Positions 62,101 to 64,000 of a stretch of 64,000 bases of DNA are shown one piece after another. The DNA is from JANQOH01 sp965201115 (lineage in GTDB: Bacteria; Pseudomonadota; Alphaproteobacteria; UBA7887), in assembly GCA_965201115.1 (NCBI GenBank), contig OZ241745.1, positions 3,472,001 through 3,536,000 on the forward strand. Reading direction: 5' to 3'. The position numbers were made by a program, and so were the translations under genes. Each line of letters begins with the position of its first letter. Position 1 is the first letter of the stretch. The notes beneath the pieces are model-generated. The model searched no databases and was not told where the DNA came from. It worked only from the letters and a program-made list of their open reading frames with translations.

Positions 62101-63123
62101 CTACAGCGCCCGCAGCAGGCCCGGCATGTCCTCGATGGGCGGCAACGCGGCCGCCTCGCCCGCCGCGCGCAGCGCCGTGAGAAAACTCGCATAGGGCTCG
62201 GCCGCTACGTATTGCGACGGGATGAACGCGGCGATTTCGCGGTCGGGCAGGCTGGTGCGGTAGAGCGTGACGTCGAAGGTGCGTCCGGGGCCGATGGCCG
62301 CCGTCAGCGCCGGCACGACGGCCACGCCCAGCCCATCCTGGACCATCGACAGCGCCACTTCGTAGGTGCGCGACTGCGCCACAACGCGGTAGTGCGGCAG
62401 CACGTCGCGATACCATTCCTCGATGCGTTTCTTGTGGCGGTTGCCGAAGTTGAACTGGATCGTGCTGTTGACCACGGCGCGGTCGGCGGGCTCCAGGTCG
62501 GCGTCGATATCGGCCACGCCGTGGAGGTCGATTCCGGTCGGCACGGCGAGCACGTAGGGGTCGCGGCAGACCGGCGCGCTGTGGAACGACGTTCCCGTCG
62601 CGGCCTGCGAATCGGTAGAGAGGAGCGCGAGGTTGAGCCGCCGTCCGTAGAGCAGATCGACCGCCTCGGCGGGCGCGGTCTCGTGGATGTCGAGCTCCAG
62701 CTCGGGGTAGCGCCCGGCCAGTCCGCGCAGAGCCTCGGGCAGTATGGCGCGCGCGATCGAGCTCAGCGCGCCCACGGCGATCACGCCCCGCGCGCCCGAA
62801 GCGTATTCCTCGAGTCCGACCAGCGTTTCTTCCACGCTCGACAGGATCAGCTCGGCCTTGCGCTGCAGGAAGACTCCGGCGTCGGTGAGCCGCAGTACGT
62901 TGCGCCCGCGGTCGAGGAGCTGCGTGCCGGTCTGCTCCTCGAGCTTGGCGATCTGCTGCGACAGCGAGGGTTGCGCGAGGTCCAGGAGCTTGCTTGCGCG
63001 CGTGAACGACCGCGCCTGCGCGACCGCCCAGAAGATGCGCAGCTGGTGCAGCGTTACCGCGTTCGTTTTGAGTACGACCCGCGGCGGCGGTTCGTCGGCG
63101 GCGGCCGCGGTGTTTTTGGGCAT
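62101..63123 (-). CDS. LysR family transcriptional regulator
   Basis: A 340-residue LysR regulator from ATG 63123. The winged HTH (about 22-82) reads TLHQLRIFWAVAQARSFTRA, then KLLDLAQPSLSQQIAKLEEQ and TGTQLLDRGRNVLRLTDAG; the C-terminal effector-binding domain follows (IAVGALSSIARAILPEALRG, QSRTYEVALSMVQDGLGVAV). The effector is unknown; CbbR/CysB-like sequences are the nearest in pattern. It is downstream of the second pseudoprotease on the same strand and may control the nearby RiPP genes, though I see no clear T-N11-A site. The 137 bases between it and the PqqA-like gene are otherwise empty. Confidence 0.88.
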   Translation of the reverse strand: MPKNTAAAADEPPPRVVLKTNAVTLHQLRIFWAVAQARSFTRASKLLDLAQPSLSQQIAKLEEQTGTQLLDRGRNVLRLTDAGVFLQRKAELILSSVEETLVGLEEYASGARGVIAVGALSSIARAILPEALRGLAGRYPELELDIHETAPAEAVDLLYGRRLNLALLSTDSQAATGTSFHSAPVCRDPYVLAVPTGIDLHGVADIDADLEPADRAVVNSTIQFNFGNRHKKRIEEWYRDVLPHYRVVAQSRTYEVALSMVQDGLGVAVVPALTAAIGPGRTFDVTLYRTSLPDREIAAFIPSQYVAAEPYASFLTALRAAGEAAALPPIEDMPGLLRAL

Positions 63124-63170
63124 GCGTTTGCCGCTCCCTCCGCGGCCGCCGTTCGCCCGGAAGGGCGCGC

Positions 63171-64000
63171 TCAAAAGCTCGGGTTCATCTTGAGATAGTC
63201 GTACCGGTCGGCGGTGCGGACGGTAACGTTCCGCGCGCCGCGCCGGCCCGCGAGTTCGAGCGGCGCCTCGACCCCCGCGGCGCCCAGCGCCCAGACGCTG
63301 CGAAACAGATCGGCCATGCCGGAAACCTCGCTCCCGGCGACCTTGCGCACGATTTCTCCGGCCATGACGCCGGCCGCGTCGGCCGGGCCGCCCGACAGGA
63401 CGCGCGTCACCACCACCTCGCCGTCGATGTCGCGCGTGAACATGCCCATCCACGGGCGCGGCGGCCCCGGTCCGCGTCCGGTTTCAAGCAAGTCTCCGAG
63501 AATCGGCTTGAGCGCGTCGATGGGCACGAACATGTTGACCGGCATGACCCGTCCATCCGGCGCCGCGCGGCGCAGGAACAGCGAGCCGACGCCGAGCAGG
63601 CGCCCGTCGGGCCCGACCAGCGCGGCGCCCGCCCAGTCGGCGAACGCCGGCGCGGTGAAGATCGCGTCCTCAAGCAGATATTCCCAGTAGCCGGCGAATT
63701 CCCGGCGCGCCGCGACGACCGCCGGGGCCGCGGAGCCGACGGCGGCGATCAGCACCCGGTCGGCGTATTCGACCGCGCCCGAATCGCCGAAGCGCATCGG
63801 CGCGGCGGAGATCGGCGCGAGGGCGCGGACCAAGCCGAATCCCGTGTCGTAATCGTAGGCGACGATCTCGGCCGGAACGGTCGTTCCGGCGGAATCGGTC
63901 ACGGTCGCGGCCATGGCCTCCATGACGGTGTAGCCGATGGTCACGGCCAGGCCGCTATCGTCGATGACGACGCCGGTCGCCTCGCGCTCCGTGCCGAGGA
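63171..64000 (-). CDS. Trypsin-like/PDZ (HtrA-type) protein, probable pseudoprotease 2, 5' end beyond window
   Basis: The frame is open to the window edge; 276 residues are visible. It is a clear paralogue of the protein at 57044-58057: LGTEREATGVVIDDSGLAVT at the edge, AYDYDTGFGLVRALAPISAA, FAGYWEYLLEDAIFTAPAFA, and a PDZ domain (VVVTRVLSGGPADAAGVMAG). At the catalytic Ser site it reads DWAGAALVG, Ala in place of Ser, and the His region is TIGYTVMEA. All three triad residues therefore seem lost. It probably works as a binding or scaffold protein. Just upstream of the lysR gene, 47 bases apart. Confidence 0.72.
   Translation of the reverse strand, partial: LGTEREATGVVIDDSGLAVTIGYTVMEAMAATVTDSAGTTVPAEIVAYDYDTGFGLVRALAPISAAPMRFGDSGAVEYADRVLIAAVGSAAPAVVAARREFAGYWEYLLEDAIFTAPAFADWAGAALVGPDGRLLGVGSLFLRRAAPDGRVMPVNMFVPIDALKPILGDLLETGRGPGPPRPWMGMFTRDIDGEVVVTRVLSGGPADAAGVMAGEIVRKVAGSEVSGMADLFRSVWALGAAGVEAPLELAGRRGARNVTVRTADRYDYLKMNPSF

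Overview
The window is very GC-rich and reads as the chromosome of an alphaproteobacterium, probably from or near the Rhodospirillales (an inference from gene content, not from a phylogeny). Pointers are EipB (DUF1849), a DUF3572 gene beside a zinc-knuckle DinB, and the order tpiA - secG - pyrG - kdsA - eno - ftsB with ppiD - trpE divergent from tpiA. No rRNA, tRNA or CRISPR array was recognised.

Layout. 1-606 holds the start of an NHLM-type HlyD adaptor for export of NHLP-leader RiPPs, behind a promoter with a 13-C tract upstream. 0.9-8 kb is housekeeping: MetE-like protein, DUF192, MetC, PgpA, CinA/PncC, and an imelysin plus di-haem oxidoreductase pair. 8-9.8 kb holds a Mu gp27-like prophage remnant among palindromic repeats. 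9.8-15.3 kb carries DUF3572, dinB, eipB, ridA, a class III aminotransferase and a DUF482 acyltransferase. 15.3-20.4 kb has two tandem methyltransferase-nuclease genes; the second is split by an intact IS66-type element, and an IS630 element lies just after its stop. 21.9-24.3 kb encodes two leucine-degradation enzymes.

24.3-33.3 kb is the conserved secG-pyrG-kdsA-eno-ftsB block on the minus strand, interrupted between eno and ftsB by four tandem paralogues joining a nucleotidyltransferase domain to a HEPN-like domain. Between secG and tpiA lie a Fic protein with an AbiEi-like N-terminus, a decayed copy of its 5' region, and a Mu gpF-like remnant. After ppiD-trpE, 41.4-51.2 kb holds three translationally coupled ~1,100-residue restriction-modification proteins (type ISP/IIG-like). 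Two broken insertion sequences, a convergent HicA/HicB-like pair and a TIR-domain protein follow, so 41-55 kb looks like a defence island.

55.6-64 kb contains an amidase, mnmA, a 3-hydroxyisobutyrate dehydrogenase-like gene, an NHLP-leader precursor with its own promoter, a KAS III enzyme, a 24-residue PqqA-like peptide, a LysR regulator, and two paralogous trypsin/PDZ proteins that seem to lack a full catalytic triad.

A GC-rich dispersed palindromic repeat (an arm of the GCGGGC...GCCCGC type plus a CCCCGCC-TTC-GGCGGGG hairpin) occurs at a dozen or more intergenic sites and marks many rearrangement joints. The strongest candidates for new biology are the nucleotidyltransferase-HEPN array, the triple restriction-modification array with mosaic sequence, and the NHLP precursor with its unusual neighbours.
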